This document shows positions 62,150 through 64,000 of a stretch of 64,000 bases of DNA, piece after piece (within the stretch, counting starts at the first letter, position 1; the number at the start of each line of letters is the position of its first letter). Made by a program: the position numbers and the translations under genes. This DNA is from Neurospora tetraspora (Eukaryota > Ascomycota > Sordariomycetes > Sordariales > Sordariaceae): the NCBI RefSeq assembly GCF_033439725.1, contig NW_026944384.1, forward strand, positions 6,696,001 through 6,760,000. The letters are read 5' to 3'. The notes beneath the pieces were generated by a model, which worked only from the letters and a program-made list of their open reading frames with translations, was not told the DNA's origin and searched no databases.

Positions 62150-63876
62150 ATGCCGGACAAACCCTCTGACCAACCCTCAAGAAGAAGATCCTCGAGATCG
62201 AGGTCTCCCGAACACGGGCCTGCCCAAGTGCGGGACCGAATGGAACCTAGAAAGCGCGACAATAGAGGCGCTCAAAAGGGCAAGCAGAGCCTTTCGAAAT
62301 CTGCCCAACAACAGGTCCGGCATCTTTTGACCGTCGGACAAAGCACACGTGGGGTTGGCAAGTCCATGTCGGACTTGACCAATATCAAGCCCAAATTTGA
62401 CGAGCAAGGCAAGCTCTTTCCTCTCATCTCCGACGATGAGGTTCTCTACCGTTTCAACAAGAAGGGTGGAAATGAGCCAGATTTCATGGAGCGTGTCTCC
62501 GCCGACCCAAGCGCTTCTGATTTCAATTGGATGGCGCGTCAAGACAGGTTCAGCAAGCCAAACGCCTACATAGGCAAGACAACAACCGACCGCCAGTCGT
62601 TGGCTGCCTTGGTCAACCGAATCGAGCAGCTCGCCGAGGAACATAACACTTCGGTTGCCAGTTTCAGGATTGAGCTCGTCCCACAATTTTTCGTTGAAAA
62701 CATTGCAACGAAGTTGAAGAAGGTCGAGCCAATGTCCAACGCGAGGACGAGCTCGATCAACAGGCCAGTCAGGTCGCAGAAGCTCCTGTTGTCTGCGGCA
62801 ACAAGCTGTGCGGCAGAAAAGGCCACACACTCGCTCAGTGTGTCATCCCAGACCCCAAAACCGGTCTCGTGTATGGCTGTCCATTGTGCAACACGGGTGA
62901 CCACCTTGTTGACATGGACTGTCCTCGAAAGCCTCAGCCGGCCCCTGGAGCAAGGCACGTGGACAGAGTGAAGATCAAAGGGTACGTCGAGACGCTGCTG
63001 GACGCGATCTTTGTTAAAAGGGCCAACAGGCCTTCGTTCGCAACCAATGGCATGACCTGGCCTCTGTTTTTCCATTCTTACCGTAAGGATGCGAAGGCGA
63101 TCAAGTCTTACGCGGAACTTGATGGGTCAGTCTGGGATACAAAGGGCCGCTATCCATGGACCCATAAGTACGCTATGAAGATGGTCGACACAGAGGAAAA
63201 GCTAGCCCAGCTTTGGGGGTTTGACCCGGCCAAAGACGATCCGTTCAGCTGCCCTCACCTTTCTCAGGACCCTACGTGCTTGAAATACAAGTCCTTGTCC
63301 CAAACCATCCAGGCTTTTCACGATGGAAGGTGGACTCTTGCGACTGGTCACGTCCCTACTTACGAGGAATCGACGCATCTTTTGAGGCCCGCGTATTTGG
63401 AAGCTCGAGCCTGTAAGCTAGTCTCAACCGGCGAATTCCGTGTCAAGCCGGAGCCGGATACTGAGCGTCAAGTACCACCACCACCTGTCAAACCCGAGTC
63501 CTTCCCAGCTCCTACAATTGTGCATAACGCTTCCAGCTTGGCACTATATGTGTGGAATGAAGAAACTCAGAACTTTATCAATACTCCCGATTGGGAGTTC
63601 TTCCACTTCGGCACCACCGAGGACAAGGCAGAGGATCTCCTCCGTCGTTGCGATCCCGAGGCTGACTACGCCATCGACTACGCAGCATGGGTGTTCGAAT
63701 ACGGACAATCGCCTAGTGTGTCAGTTGGCGACTCCCTGGATGAGCAGGCTTACCGGGCCGTAATGAAGGCTGGTGCCCAATTCAAACTGAAGGCTCAAGA
63801 ATGGAAGGACCGAGTGGCCGAACTGGAGCGCCAAGCGGAAAAAAGAAAAAACGCCCGAGAGGCAGAAGAAAGATAA
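62150..63876 (+). CDS. Double zinc-knuckle protein split over two frames
   Basis: Frame one starts at 62150 (CAAAATGCC) with an Arg/Ser-rich N-terminus, then SMSDLTNIKPKFDEQGKLFPL and a helical part (QSLAALVNRIEQLAEEH). It loses coding character near 62700. The minus-one frame, open from 62695, continues: EVEEGRANVQREDELDQQ, then two Cys/His fingers (CGNKLCGRKGHTLAQC and CPLCNTGDHLVDMDC) and a 330-residue C-terminal part ending in a basic coiled coil at 63874. Together they would make about 575 aa. No good intron joins them and I see no canonical slippery heptamer, so an indel at about 62702-62710 is likeliest. Zinc knuckles suggest nucleic-acid binding; a domesticated gag origin is possible but unproven. 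Confidence 0.6.
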
Positions 63877-64000
63877 AAGGCCCTAGAGGCCAAAAGCTCT
63901 ACATCGACACAAGGTGTTGACGTGAAACGTGAACATGACTGATTCAAGCCAATTTGGTACACCTGATACCTCTCCAAAGGTCAATTCAGGTGGAAATTAG

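Noticed and set aside
62126-62971. Programmed minus-one frameshift in the zinc-knuckle gene
   Set aside because: The only T-rich candidate slip site lies before an in-frame stop in the new frame, so it could not work; an indel is more likely.

Overview
The window reads as nuclear DNA of a filamentous ascomycete, most likely a sordariomycete close to Neurospora or Sordaria. This is inferred from short introns (48-109 bp, with two of about 200 bp) with GTRNGT-like donors and CTAAC-like branch points, from the fungal gene set (Sgf29, Ssn3/Cdk8, bifunctional HIS7, antizyme, Yippee, Vps62-like), and from a CPC-1/Gcn4-type site before the histidine gene. Genes are not in operons. They lie singly or in convergent and divergent pairs separated by 0.3 to 4 kb.

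0-16 kb: the 3' end of a probable amidinotransferase gene, an APC-family permease, a 264 bp inverted-repeat element, SAGA subunit SGF29, an Arf6-type GTPase, the Mediator kinase SSN3/CDK8, Arp2 and a Dcg1-like racemase. Both SGF29 and SSN3 are followed, in the same frame and beyond a TAG stop, by long open coding-like sequence. These are among the most unusual signals here.

16-33 kb: an MFS sugar porter, a second inverted-repeat element abutting an NmrA-like gene, RNA polymerase I subunit RPA43, mannose-6-phosphate isomerase, a Fat1-type acyl-CoA synthetase, a small secreted Thr-rich/Cys-rich protein, and a large MICAL-like FAD monooxygenase.

33-40 kb: almost 7 kb with no recognisable protein gene, holding one tRNA-Ser(AGA).

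40-56 kb: a secreted subtilisin, a Vps62-like membrane protein, a TFIIIC small subunit divergent from HIS7 (IGP synthase) with a TGACTCA site between them, ornithine decarboxylase antizyme with a recognisable +1 ribosomal frameshift site (TCC-TGA), a Yippee protein, and the Dug1 dipeptidase with an in-frame upstream start that would add a mitochondrial-type presequence.

56-64 kb: an accessory-looking stretch of lineage-specific genes. It contains an intron-bearing tRNA of unclear identity, a small coiled-coil gene with a displaced coding tail, a coding sequence broken by about three frameshifts, an unknown helical protein, and a double zinc-knuckle protein split over two frames. No similar breakage appears in the conserved genes before 56 kb.
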